A stretch of 64,000 bases of DNA from Brevibacillus formosus (GTDB lineage: Bacteria; Bacillota; Bacilli; Brevibacillales; Brevibacillaceae). The DNA lies in contig NZ_PXZL01000038.1 of the NCBI RefSeq assembly GCF_003013405.1, positions 62,001-126,000 on the forward strand, in the 5' to 3' direction. The first letter of the stretch is position 1; each line of letters starts with the position of its first letter. The notes beneath the pieces were generated by a model. That model ran no database searches. It saw nothing but the letters and a program-made list of their open reading frames with translations, and had not been told where the DNA came from. Position numbers and translations under genes: made by a program. Below, piece by piece: positions 8,685 to 16,757 of this stretch.

Positions 8685-10022
8685 ATGTTGAATGGAATGG
8701 ACCACGCAAGCGTTTCAGCTCTGGAGGCATTTGTGCAACAGTTCATGGAGAAGGAAAAAGTGCCGGGGCTCTCCATTGGCATCTCCCTGGAAGGTGAGAC
8801 CATCTATCAAAAGGGCTTTGGTGTCACTGATCTGGGGACAAGTCAGCCCGTAACACCCGAGACCATTTTCGGCATTGCTTCGGTTACCAAATCATTTACG
8901 GCTGCAGCCATCATGCAGCTCGTGGCAGAAGGCAAGTTGTCTGTTGAAGACCCGATTCGCAACTATTTGCCTGATTTACAAGGAAAGGGAAACATACATA
9001 CTGACAAAATGACGATCCACCATTTGCTCTCTCACACTTCAGGTGTTCCACCACTGCTGCGCCGTGAAGAATTGACGAGACTGCCCGAGCATATTGCCTA
9101 TTTGAACGAAGTCCAATTTGCTCCCCTTGGTGTGCCAGGTGAGTATATCAGTTACAGTAACGACATGTTTCTCCTGCTGGGGGCTATTATCGAGCGTGTC
9201 ACGGGGCAGCGGTACCGTACCTATGTAACAGAACGCCTGCTAGCGCCGCTCGAAATGAATCGCTCGACCTATAACCTGGAAGAAGTCGCTCGCTTTTCCG
9301 ATGTCTCCGTTCCTTATGTCAAAGGGGAGGAGCAGCAACTGAAAAAAGTGCCGTGGCCCACACTCGGCAATTATGAAGTGGGGGGAGGCATTCGTTCCTG
9401 CGTCGTTGATTTGCTGAAATACGGACAGCTCTATATCAATGCCGGGCGCTATCAAGAGAAGCAAGTCGCAGATGGCGCCTCGCTTAGAGCCATGTGGCAG
9501 CCGATTCATCGCCTGACAAAGGACGCCTGGTATGGCTATGCGCTCAAAACAACCCCCAATTATGCCGGAATAACGCTAGTTGAGCATGGTGGCGGTCAGC
9601 CCGGGGTGTCATCGAACTTTGGGTTCGTTCCGGAAAAAGGGCTAGTCGTCACCGTTCTTTCCAATCTGGAAAACGTGCCGATCAGAAACGTCTGGCTGGC
9701 TGCTGTGAACGCTGCCCTTGGTTTACCGCTTGCACATAAAGAAGACGAAGCCCCGCTCTATGCGCCGACGAGAGAAGAGCTAGAGAAGCTCGTCGGGACG
9801 TACACGTCAGGGGAAGGCGGAAGATTGCGACTCTTCCTTCGAGATGATGCTCCTGTAGCAGAGGTAGCTGGTATGGAGTACGAGTTACGGGCCAGTAGCC
9901 ACGATACGCTGATCGATGTACAAAATGGACAACCCCTGCGCTTCTTTTTCAAAAAACAGCAACAAGCATGGGCGGTCCTCATGGGGCTGAGGATGCTCTG
10001 TAGGAGTGAAAACAAGCTCTAG
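8685..10022 (+). CDS. Serine hydrolase of the beta-lactamase class C / penicillin-binding family
   Basis: A 445-residue protein with all three active-site motifs of the class C beta-lactamase superfamily: SVTK at residues 66-69 (nucleophile Ser66 and Lys69), YSN at 157-159 and HGG at 301-303. A C-terminal segment of about 100 residues resembles the extra beta domain of many Bacillus beta-lactamase-related hydrolases. No clear signal peptide is seen, so it may be cytosolic and act as an esterase or peptidase rather than a lactamase. AAAGGAG lies about 12 bases before the ATG. The downstream hairpin at 10041-10090 probably ends it. Confidence 0.88.
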   Translation: MLNGMDHASVSALEAFVQQFMEKEKVPGLSIGISLEGETIYQKGFGVTDLGTSQPVTPETIFGIASVTKSFTAAAIMQLVAEGKLSVEDPIRNYLPDLQGKGNIHTDKMTIHHLLSHTSGVPPLLRREELTRLPEHIAYLNEVQFAPLGVPGEYISYSNDMFLLLGAIIERVTGQRYRTYVTERLLAPLEMNRSTYNLEEVARFSDVSVPYVKGEEQQLKKVPWPTLGNYEVGGGIRSCVVDLLKYGQLYINAGRYQEKQVADGASLRAMWQPIHRLTKDAWYGYALKTTPNYAGITLVEHGGGQPGVSSNFGFVPEKGLVVTVLSNLENVPIRNVWLAAVNAALGLPLAHKEDEAPLYAPTREELEKLVGTYTSGEGGRLRLFLRDDAPVAEVAGMEYELRASSHDTLIDVQNGQPLRFFFKKQQQAWAVLMGLRMLCRSENKL

Positions 10023-10040
10023 ACTGCCTTCCATAAATGA

Positions 10041-10090
10041 AGCAGCGGCGACCTAAGACATGATCATAAAGTCTTGGACTCGCCGCTGCT
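10041..10090. terminator. Hairpin between convergent genes, probable terminator
   Basis: The arms AGCAGCGGCGA and TCGCCGCTGCT (10041-10051, 10080-10090) are perfectly complementary, with an inner AAGAC/GTCTT pair. There is no U run, so termination efficiency is uncertain. Confidence 0.5.
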
Positions 10091-10131
10091 ATGACTGTCC
10101 CCTCTATCTGGTTGAGATTCCTCTGCCTAGT

Positions 10132-10473
10132 CTAAAAATAATACGTCGAGATTAAAAAGGCGAGAAAGCAAAGAACGAGAGCTGGTATTGCTTTCGGAAA
10201 AGGATCTCTAGCAATCACAAGCAGGATGAAGGCAGCTACCAACATGGTCACGCCTAAAAGCAATCCAGCTAATAATGCCGCGATCGAAAACCATATTCCA
10301 ATAATCAAGCCAATGGAACTGATGATCTCAATAAAGCCAGTTAAGAAGTTAAAGATGGGAGGGAGTCCAAAGCGGTCAAATTCATTCGCCATTTTACCGG
10401 AAATAATTTTTGTACCTGTAAACATAAAGAAAATCGCTACAATGACTTGCAAAACCATTAGGGTCATAACCAT
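10132..10473 (-). CDS. DoxX-like small membrane protein
   Basis: A 113-residue, four-helix membrane protein of the DoxX/DoxD-like superfamily: MVLQVIVAIFFMFTGTKIIS, then the conserved FNFLTGFIEIISSIGLIIGI helix and two more hydrophobic segments. The family is linked to quinone or redox processes in membranes, though most members are uncharacterised. The start at 10473 has GAGGAAG upstream; the longer frame to 10506 lacks a site. Its promoter region contains the same ATGCTATAGCAT palindrome as the adjacent marR promoter, so it is very likely repressed by that MarR protein. Confidence 0.85.
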   Translation of the reverse strand: MVMTLMVLQVIVAIFFMFTGTKIISGKMANEFDRFGLPPIFNFLTGFIEIISSIGLIIGIWFSIAALLAGLLLGVTMLVAAFILLVIARDPFPKAIPALVLCFLAFLISTYYF

Positions 10474-10515
10474 AACAGCTTCCTCACCTTCGTTATTCCG
10501 TATCAAATTAAATGT

Positions 10516-10527
10516 ATGCTATAGCAT
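10516..10527. promoter_or_regulatory. MarR-type palindrome upstream of doxX-like gene
   Basis: ATGCTATAGCAT, a perfect 12-base palindrome, lies 43 bases upstream of the DoxX start. The same core recurs at 11010-11021 within the marR promoter palindrome, indicating a shared regulator. Confidence 0.65.
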
Positions 10528-10559
10528 GTATTTGATGAGGAGAGTATCTGCATCTCCAT

Positions 10560-10985
10560 TTATTCATCTTTTACTACTTGATATAGCTTGTCGAGCAAAG
10601 CATGCAATTCCGCAATCTCTACCTCGGTAAGGTTTTGCGTTACATGTTGATGCGCTTCGGTAACGACGGGTAGAAGCTTTGATTTCAGTTCCATCCCTTT
10701 CTCACTCAGCAACAAGTTATGAGAGCGTCGATCCGCGTCATTTAAAGTGCGAATGACGATTCCCTTTTTTTCAAGCGAGTAAATCATTCTGACGACGGTG
10801 GTTTGATCTCGGTCAATCGCATCCGAAAGTTCTTTTTGTGTGATCGCTCTTTCTCCATCCATGACACTAAGAATTCCCCATTGCTCTGGTGTGATCTCAA
10901 ATTGTTTTAACCTTTTCTTAAAATAGTTCGTCATTTTCATATCTGTTCGGTGAAGAAGGAATCCGGTCAGATTGAATAATTCCAT
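10560..10985 (-). CDS. MarR family transcriptional regulator
   Basis: A 141-residue MarR/SlyA-type dimeric repressor. The winged helix is visible from about residue 33 (EQWGILSVMDGERAITQKEL, then DQTTVVRMIYSLEKKGIVIR), with the wing arginines in NDADRRSHNLLLS. The ribosome binding site AAAGGAG is 11 bases before the ATG. A perfect 20-base palindrome at 11006-11025 sits in its promoter and is the probable operator for autorepression. The same core occurs before the downstream doxX-like gene. MarR proteins of this kind commonly sense phenolic or oxidative ligands, which cannot be specified here. Confidence 0.92.
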   Translation of the reverse strand: MELFNLTGFLLHRTDMKMTNYFKKRLKQFEITPEQWGILSVMDGERAITQKELSDAIDRDQTTVVRMIYSLEKKGIVIRTLNDADRRSHNLLLSEKGMELKSKLLPVVTEAHQHVTQNLTEVEIAELHALLDKLYQVVKDE

Positions 10986-11005
10986 AAGTAATCGAAACTC
11001 CTTTA

Positions 11006-11025
11006 TTATATGCTATAGCATATAA
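11006..11025. promoter_or_regulatory. Probable MarR operator, perfect 20-base palindrome
   Basis: TTATATGCTATAGCATATAA reads the same on both strands and lies 21 bases upstream of the marR start. Its core ATGCTATAGCAT is repeated before the doxX-like gene. Confidence 0.72.
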
Positions 11026-11089
11026 AATGCTAACGTATTTATTCCAGTTAGTCAATTAAATAGTTTCAGGAAAGAATACTGAAAAAAGA

Positions 11090-11152
11090 GTAAAGAAAAC
11101 GAAAAAACTGGTAAAGATATCAAAACTTATAATTCAGAATATTTAATATAAT
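11090..11152 (+). promoter_or_regulatory. Shared 21-bp direct-repeat promoter (copy 1), family-1 ABC operon
   Basis: Half-sites GTAAAGA begin at 11090 and 11111, exactly 21 bp apart. TATAAT begins at 11147, exactly 36 bp after the second half-site, so the second repeat overlaps the poor -35 region. The leader to the ATG at 11192 is about 33 bases. The same architecture recurs at six other promoters in this window. Confidence 0.75.
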
Positions 11153-11191
11153 ACGAACTGTCTCGCAAAAAGATCATGAGGGGGTTCGTGT

Positions 11192-12511
11192 ATGGGATTT
11201 CGTTCCTGGATTTCTGTGGCGCTCCAATTAACGATGGCAACAGCATTGCTTGTAGGCTGTAGTCAGCCGGCGGCCACTCCTGACTCAGCAGCGTCGTCAG
11301 GTGCGAATGGCGTCACGCTAAAAATGGTCGAGAGCATTACCAGCCCACAACGAACTGCGCTGTTAAAAGAAATGCTAGCCCAGTTTGAAGCGAAGAATCC
11401 GGGGATCAAAGTCGATCTGATTTCACCTCCATTTGAAGGAGCGGATCAGAAGATCACACAGATGCTGATGGCAAAAGAAGAGCTGGACGTACTAGAGGTA
11501 CGCGAATTCAATGCCAAGCAGTTTTCGATGAACGGCTTTATTGAAAATTTGAAGCCCTACACAGACAAATGGCAAAATTACGATCAGCTGACTGACGTCG
11601 CCAAACGTCGAGCCACTTGGGTGGACAAAACTCCTTACTACATTCCGAATGGACTCTACCAGCGCGTCTTGTATTATCGGACGGATTGGTTTAATGAAGC
11701 GGGGATCGAGGTGCCGAAGACGTGGGATGAGCTCTTGGTCGCAGCCAAAAAGCTGACGGACCCAGCCAAAAACCGCTACGGTTACAGCTTTCGGGGAGGT
11801 GCGACCGGGTGGGATTACGCGATGATCACCATGTGGGCCTACAACGGGACAGAGGTCGACCCTGACTCTGCCTTTTTCATGAAGGATGGACGCACGATCT
11901 TCTCCACGCCGCAATCATTGGAAGCAATGCAATATTACAAACAGCTTTACAAAGAAGCCTCTCCAAAAGATTCGGTGAGCTGGGGCTTTCAGGAGATGGT
12001 ACAGGGCTTTGTAGCGGGTTCAACTGCCATGTTAATTCAAGACCCTGATGTCATTGACGGGGCGAAGGAGAAGATGCAGGAAGGGACGTGGGCGACCGCT
12101 CCGATTCCGATTGGTCCTTCAGGTGTGGCCCAGCAAGTAGTCGGTGGGCCGGGCTGGGGAATGACGTCGTACTCAAAGCACAAGGAAGAGGCGTGGAAGC
12201 TGATTGAATTCCTATCTGAGCCTGAACAAAGCACTCATTTTGCGAAAAAGACTTCCACGATTCCTGTCGTGAAGAGCGCGGCAGAAGATGAATTTTACAA
12301 GACGGGTTACTTCCAGCCGTTTATTGAGATGAGTCAGCAGCCGACAAAGTTCCTCGATGTTTCACGTCCTGTGGACTACAAAGGCTGGGGAGCTTGGCAA
12401 AGCACAGCGGATAAAGATATTCAGAGCTTTTTGCTCGATCAGTTCACCGCAGAGGACCTGTTGAAAAAATGGGATCAATACTGGACAAAAGAAAAAGCCG
12501 AGCGAAAGTAG
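11192..12511 (+). CDS. ABC transporter family-1 solute-binding lipoprotein
   Basis: An extracellular, lipid-anchored binding protein for carbohydrates or related solutes. The signal peptide ends in the lipobox LVGC with Cys23 as the lipidated residue, followed by a Ser/Ala/Pro-rich linker. The 439-residue length and segments such as PKTWDELLVAAKKLTDP and KEEAWKLIEFLSEPEQS are typical of family-1 binding proteins. The ribosome binding site is GAGGGGG. It begins an operon with two MalF/MalG-type permeases but no ATPase gene, so an MsmX-like shared ATPase encoded elsewhere is expected. The promoter carries the 21-bp direct repeat found before the amidohydrolase and oligopeptide-binding genes. 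Confidence 0.93.
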   Translation: MGFRSWISVALQLTMATALLVGCSQPAATPDSAASSGANGVTLKMVESITSPQRTALLKEMLAQFEAKNPGIKVDLISPPFEGADQKITQMLMAKEELDVLEVREFNAKQFSMNGFIENLKPYTDKWQNYDQLTDVAKRRATWVDKTPYYIPNGLYQRVLYYRTDWFNEAGIEVPKTWDELLVAAKKLTDPAKNRYGYSFRGGATGWDYAMITMWAYNGTEVDPDSAFFMKDGRTIFSTPQSLEAMQYYKQLYKEASPKDSVSWGFQEMVQGFVAGSTAMLIQDPDVIDGAKEKMQEGTWATAPIPIGPSGVAQQVVGGPGWGMTSYSKHKEEAWKLIEFLSEPEQSTHFAKKTSTIPVVKSAAEDEFYKTGYFQPFIEMSQQPTKFLDVSRPVDYKGWGAWQSTADKDIQSFLLDQFTAEDLLKKWDQYWTKEKAERK

Positions 12512-12529
12512 ACGTGGGGGGATGGTAGC

Positions 12530-13480
12530 TTGGACACGCAAAAACCCATCGTCACAATGACGAAGCAGGTTGTGCCGGAAGGGAAGAAATCGTTCCGAAT
12601 CTCCAAAGAAGGTCGCTTTATATTTTTGTGCCTATTGCCCGCCATTTTGTTTGTTTCGGTCTTTACGTATTATCCACTCGTGCGTGGAATCATCATGTCT
12701 TTTCAGAACTACACGCTCTTTGACTTGATGAATATTCAGTTCATCGGGCTGGACAACTTTGTAATCGTACTGACAAGCCCAGACTTCCCGCGTGTTGCCA
12801 TGAACAGCTTTTACTGGGTGTTTTTCTCCCTTGTCTTTCAATTGCTGTTTGGCTTTATGCTGGCCCTCTTGATGCGTAAAAAATTTCGCGGGAGAGGGAT
12901 TTACCAGGCATTTATCTTTTTTCCGTGGGCGATGTCCGGCTTTTTGATTGGGCTTATTTGGCGGTGGATGTTTAATGCCCAGTTTGGCGTCATTAACGAT
13001 TTGCTCTTGAAAACGGGTCTGATCGAAGCGCCGATCTCCTTTTTGGCAGATGGAGCTTGGGCGATGGCTGCCGTTATTATCGCGAATATTTGGTATGGCG
13101 TCGCGTTTTTTGCCATCATGATTCTGGCAGCTCTGCAATCGATCCCAGAGGAGCTGTACGAAGCGGCGGCGATGGATGGAGCGGGGCGGATTCAACAGTT
13201 TTGGAGGGTGACACTGCCGTATATCATGCCTACGATGCTGGTAACGATTCTGTTGCGGGTCATTTGGATTCTAAACTTCCCGGACATTATTTACGCGATG
13301 ACGAATGGTGCACCAGCCGGTTCCACGCATATATTCGCTACCTACATGATCGATAAGGTCATCTTTGGACAAGACTACGGGCAAGCGTCGGCAGTGGGTG
13401 TCATCATCGTATTGATCTTGATGTTGTTCACGATCTTTTACGTGAAAGCGACCAAAGTAGAGAAGGGAGGGGACTTCTGA
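12530..13480 (+). CDS. ABC sugar-type permease, MalF/UgpA type
   Basis: An inner-membrane permease subunit with six hydrophobic helices and the EAA loop near residues 204-220 (EELYEAAAMDGAGRIQQFWR), which contacts the ATPase. It starts with TTG, 18 bases after the binding-protein stop, and is preceded by the strong site GTGGGGGGAT. The gene order binding protein, MalF-type, MalG-type is standard for family-1 importers. Its final codons contain AGGGAGGGGA, which supplies a ribosome binding site for the next gene. Confidence 0.92.
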   Translation: MDTQKPIVTMTKQVVPEGKKSFRISKEGRFIFLCLLPAILFVSVFTYYPLVRGIIMSFQNYTLFDLMNIQFIGLDNFVIVLTSPDFPRVAMNSFYWVFFSLVFQLLFGFMLALLMRKKFRGRGIYQAFIFFPWAMSGFLIGLIWRWMFNAQFGVINDLLLKTGLIEAPISFLADGAWAMAAVIIANIWYGVAFFAIMILAALQSIPEELYEAAAMDGAGRIQQFWRVTLPYIMPTMLVTILLRVIWILNFPDIIYAMTNGAPAGSTHIFATYMIDKVIFGQDYGQASAVGVIIVLILMLFTIFYVKATKVEKGGDF

Positions 13481-13499
13481 TGCACCGTGAACATCTAGG

Positions 13500-14312
13500 G
13501 TGGAGGACTGGCAGAGCATTGTCTTGACCTTGTTTCTTGCGTTCGCGATTTTCCCGCTGTATTGGATTATCATTACGTCGCTCAAAGGTCAAAAGGAAAT
13601 CTTTTCGCTCCCGATTCAATATTGGCCGGAACAGGTGACGTGGATCAACTACTTGGGGATCTTTCAGATATCCCACTTTCAGGTGTATATCTGGAACAGC
13701 TTTCTCGTTTCCTTGGTCGCTTCGGCTATGGTCGTGTTCATTGCGATGCTCGGCGGTTATGTGCTGGCCCGCTTTTCGTTCAAAGGAAAGCGGCAGGTGA
13801 TGTTCGGATTTCTCGTCACCCAAATGATCCCGATGTTCATTGGCATGGCGCCGTTGTACATGATGATGTCCAAGATGCACATCTTAAACAGCCTGTTTTC
13901 GTTGATGCTCATCTACACGGTCATGCTGATTCCATTTTGTACGGTCATCATGTCCGGCTTTTTCCAACGGATACCCAACGCCTTGGAGGAAGCAGCGATG
14001 ATGGACGGCTGCTCCCGATTGAGCGCCCTGTTTCGCGTCATCGTGCCGATCATGCTCCCCGGAATTGCGGCCACGTTTATTTTCGCCTTTGTCCAATGCT
14101 GGAACGAGCTGATTATGGCGGTCCTGTTCATTGATGAAGAGTCGGTCAAAACGATTCCCGTCGCGATGAATGCCTTCATCAAAAAGTACGATATCGAATG
14201 GGGAGCGATGTCGGCAGCTACGGTGCTGTCAGTCATCCCGACGATGCTGTTGTTTGCCTTTTGCCAAAAGTATTTGGTGGAAGGGCTCACACAAGGTGCC
14301 GTAAAAGGCTAG
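13500..14312 (+). CDS. ABC sugar-type permease, MalG/UgpE type; start region possibly frameshifted
   Basis: The second permease subunit, with six helices and the EAA loop ALEEAAMMDGCSRLSALFR. As read, the only in-frame start is the GTG at 13500, which has no good ribosome binding site and removes the usual short cytoplasmic N terminus. An ATG at 13480, overlapping the previous stop as TGATG, has a strong site (AGGGAGGGGA) but is out of frame. One extra G in the GGG run at 13498-13500 would join it to this frame. This suggests a single-base deletion or a sequencing error. The stop overlaps the convergent phosphotransferase gene by 4 bases. Confidence 0.88.
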   Translation: MEDWQSIVLTLFLAFAIFPLYWIIITSLKGQKEIFSLPIQYWPEQVTWINYLGIFQISHFQVYIWNSFLVSLVASAMVVFIAMLGGYVLARFSFKGKRQVMFGFLVTQMIPMFIGMAPLYMMMSKMHILNSLFSLMLIYTVMLIPFCTVIMSGFFQRIPNALEEAAMMDGCSRLSALFRVIVPIMLPGIAATFIFAFVQCWNELIMAVLFIDEESVKTIPVAMNAFIKKYDIEWGAMSAATVLSVIPTMLLFAFCQKYLVEGLTQGAVKG

Positions 14313-15190
14313 AGGTAGTCCCGCATGCCAGCATGGTACGCTGTCTCATCGTCGTTTTCCAGACCAAACAACGCTTCCTCCAAGGCAAATGTGCTGCGGT
14401 AAAATCTCATCCTTGTCATCACCTGCTCAAGCTGGGGGTACACCGGAGTGAAATGCTGCAAAAACGGTTCCCCGTAGCTCGCGCAGAGTCCCGCGAGGTC
14501 GTAAGCAGGATCGCCTACACCAGAGCCGCCAAAGTCGATGATGCCTGTGATGCGTTGTTTTGCCGGAGAGTACAAGATATTCCCGATGCCGAAATCTCCA
14601 TGAGTCAAGCAAGGCTGAAAATCAAAGTGAGCAGGGTCTGCCAGGTATGCTTCAAAGCGTTCTGCCACATCCTTTTTCGCTTGCTCACGCATGGCTGGGA
14701 ACAACTTCGAAACAATCTGTCCATACAGCTCAGTCAACTGCTTGGCCATGTCAAAATCCCCAGGGATAAGCTCCGGGAGCAAGGAGGAGACGGGGAGCTG
14801 GTGCAGTTCATGAAGAAATTGTGCCAGCTGGGTAGCGACAGTCGGTACCGCGTTTTGACGAGAGGCTGCTCGAAAAGCTTCTCGGGTAAAAGGCTCACCT
14901 TCGAGTAGCGGATATCCGGCAAACACCCGCCCAGGTGTTTCCTCGGCAAAGGACAAATAGACCGGAGCCGGAATCGGCAGGGAGAGATATGGTTTTACCG
15001 TGCGTAAAATGTTCGTTTCGACCTTCAGTTGCTCGATCCCGGCGGTATATTTCGGGAAGCGAAACACGTACGCGTCATTGACGATGAGCACATCATTGTT
15101 TTGGCCCATCTCGTTAAAGTAGGCGGAAGTGATGGTCAACTCTGGATATATTGCTTGAATGTGTTGGATATACGCTTGCGTTGTCATCAT
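14309..15190 (-). CDS. Aminoglycoside phosphotransferase (APH) family kinase-like protein
   Basis: A 293-residue protein of the APH/choline kinase fold, which transfers phosphate from ATP to a small-molecule hydroxyl. The catalytic Brenner-type motif is LTHGDFGIGNILY (HxDxxxxN) at about 196-208, and the metal-binding IIDFGGSGVGDPAYDLA follows. The ribosome binding site GGAAGGAG is 6 bases before the ATG. Whether it confers aminoglycoside resistance or acts on a metabolite such as a sugar or antibiotic intermediate cannot be told; the family contains both. It is convergent with the permease operon and overlaps it by 4 bases without a terminator. Confidence 0.88.
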   Translation of the reverse strand: MMTTQAYIQHIQAIYPELTITSAYFNEMGQNNDVLIVNDAYVFRFPKYTAGIEQLKVETNILRTVKPYLSLPIPAPVYLSFAEETPGRVFAGYPLLEGEPFTREAFRAASRQNAVPTVATQLAQFLHELHQLPVSSLLPELIPGDFDMAKQLTELYGQIVSKLFPAMREQAKKDVAERFEAYLADPAHFDFQPCLTHGDFGIGNILYSPAKQRITGIIDFGGSGVGDPAYDLAGLCASYGEPFLQHFTPVYPQLEQVMTRMRFYRSTFALEEALFGLENDDETAYHAGMRDYL

Positions 15191-15217
15191 GATTCTCCTT
15201 CCAATACCTCGCGTTTC

Positions 15218-15253
15218 GAAAAAAGAGCACTCTCCCCTAAGGAAGGTGCTCTT
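15218..15253 (-). terminator. Intrinsic terminator of the hypothetical gene at 15260-15706
   Basis: On the minus strand the arms AAAGAGCAC and GTGCTCTTT (15222-15230 with 15245-15253) pair and are followed by a run of T. It separates this gene from the phosphotransferase gene. Confidence 0.75.
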
Positions 15254-15259
15254 TCGTAT

Positions 15260-15706
15260 TTACGATGCTGCCAGTTCAAATCTGACGAGCGTTTCTTTGG
15301 TGTCTGCGAGCTTTTCTAGTTCAACAATTCGCCAGTTATGGGAGATTGTCCTGCGCATCCACGCCAATGCATCGTCACGTAAGCGAACGTGGTGCAGCGC
15401 TGTTTCCTCGACTTGGTAGTCGCGCTCCGCTTGGATGTTGTAACGTTTGTTCAGCAAAAACTTGATCCCGTTAAAAGTGGTGAACTTGATCTGGTACCCT
15501 TCGCGAATCGCAGCTTCCAGCGTAGAGGGATCATTTTTGGACAGTTCAAATAGATGGGTGTAATCGTACTTGCCGCCCTCCACGTCCGAAAAAGGCGCAG
15601 GGTCACCCTTTCTCAGCTTGTGGATGATTTCTTCATCGACGAATCCATGGGCACGGGCTGCCTCTAAGAGCATCGTTTCCCACTGGGATAGTTTTACGGT
15701 AGACAT
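15260..15706 (-). CDS. Conserved-looking hypothetical protein, cytosolic
   Basis: A 148-residue soluble protein with no signal peptide or membrane helix. I do not recognise a named domain. The sequence is well balanced and charged (for example VEETALHHVRLRDDALAWMR), and it has its own ribosome binding site (GAGGGACAG) and terminator, which argue for a real gene. Upstream, toward 15780, lie AT-rich bases suitable for a promoter. Confidence 0.6.
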   Translation of the reverse strand: MSTVKLSQWETMLLEAARAHGFVDEEIIHKLRKGDPAPFSDVEGGKYDYTHLFELSKNDPSTLEAAIREGYQIKFTTFNGIKFLLNKRYNIQAERDYQVEETALHHVRLRDDALAWMRRTISHNWRIVELEKLADTKETLVRFELAAS

Positions 15707-15841
15707 GGACTGTCCCTCCTCTTGTCACGATGTAACGGCACAGACATCGCCAGCCTTTCTCCTAGTATAAAACAATGAAATTGTACTTCTCAACTACAAT
15801 TCCGACTGTTTTACTATGAAAAATGCGGCGAACTGCTTTAC

Positions 15842-16735
15842 TCAGGATGAAAACGAGGAGAGCTTCTTCTTTTCACGCGGCTCCTTGGAGGTTGTGGTCA
15901 AGGTCACGCCCGCGATAATGAGAATCGCACCGAAAAACTGTACGGCTGTTACAGGCTTTGCCAGCAATAACAAGCCGAAAAGCATGGCAATAAACGGTTC
16001 CAGATTGGCAAACATCGCCGCTTTGGCAGCGCCTACCTTCTGTAGCTGGCTGTTCCAGATTAAGGTCACAATGCCGTGCATGACGACAGCGGTGACAAAC
16101 AAGAGAAGCCAGGATGAAAGGCTGGTGCTTACCGTGGCCGTAGGGATGCTGATCAGGACAAAAGGCAGCATCGACCCGAAGCCGATCAAATTGGATACGA
16201 GCGTCGTCACGAGTGGAGGGAGTCGATGTCCCAACAACCTGACGAGGATGATCGAGGTAGCGAACGTCAGCATCGTCAATACAATCCAGAGGATACCGAC
16301 ATCAAAATGCAGCTCTGCCCCTGTATAAATGACGAATATGACACCTGATGTACCGATCACCGAACCGATTGCCATGCGACCGGTCAACGACTCTTTCAAG
16401 AACAAGGCAGCCAAGAGAGCAGTTGTAATCGGCGTCAATGCCAGGATCAGGGCGGAGGTTGTCGGATCCGCTGTAACGAGCCCTTTGTAGAAGGACCACT
16501 GGTTGATGAATACGCCGACAACTCCCAGTACCGCGAGCAAGAGCCAGTCCGTTCGAGAGAGCTTTTGCATTTTCAGCCGCCCTCTGGACCAAATGAGCAG
16601 AAACAACACGATAAACAAGAGACGCATAGCCGACAAAAAGAGCGGAGAAAACTCGGCGACGAGCATTTTCCCGAAGACGAAATTGCTGCCCCAAGCGGTT
16701 ACGCAAAAAATGAGCAGCAAGTAGGAGCGTAGCAT
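15842..16735 (-). CDS. EamA family (drug/metabolite transporter) permease
   Basis: A 297-residue membrane protein with ten hydrophobic helices arranged as two EamA repeats, a fold that exports metabolites or amino acids. It begins MLRSYLLLIFCVTAWGSNFV, with the typical WGSNF motif in helix 1, and the tail after helix 10 is short and basic (SKEPREKKK). AGGAAGGAA lies just upstream of the ATG. It starts 22 bases downstream of the symporter gene on the same strand, so it may belong to the kinase-regulator-symporter operon. The substrate is not known. Confidence 0.9.
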   Translation of the reverse strand: MLRSYLLLIFCVTAWGSNFVFGKMLVAEFSPLFLSAMRLLFIVLFLLIWSRGRLKMQKLSRTDWLLLAVLGVVGVFINQWSFYKGLVTADPTTSALILALTPITTALLAALFLKESLTGRMAIGSVIGTSGVIFVIYTGAELHFDVGILWIVLTMLTFATSIILVRLLGHRLPPLVTTLVSNLIGFGSMLPFVLISIPTATVSTSLSSWLLLFVTAVVMHGIVTLIWNSQLQKVGAAKAAMFANLEPFIAMLFGLLLLAKPVTAVQFFGAILIIAGVTLTTTSKEPREKKKLSSFSS

Positions 16736-16757
16736 AGGATTCGTTCCTTCCTGTGGG

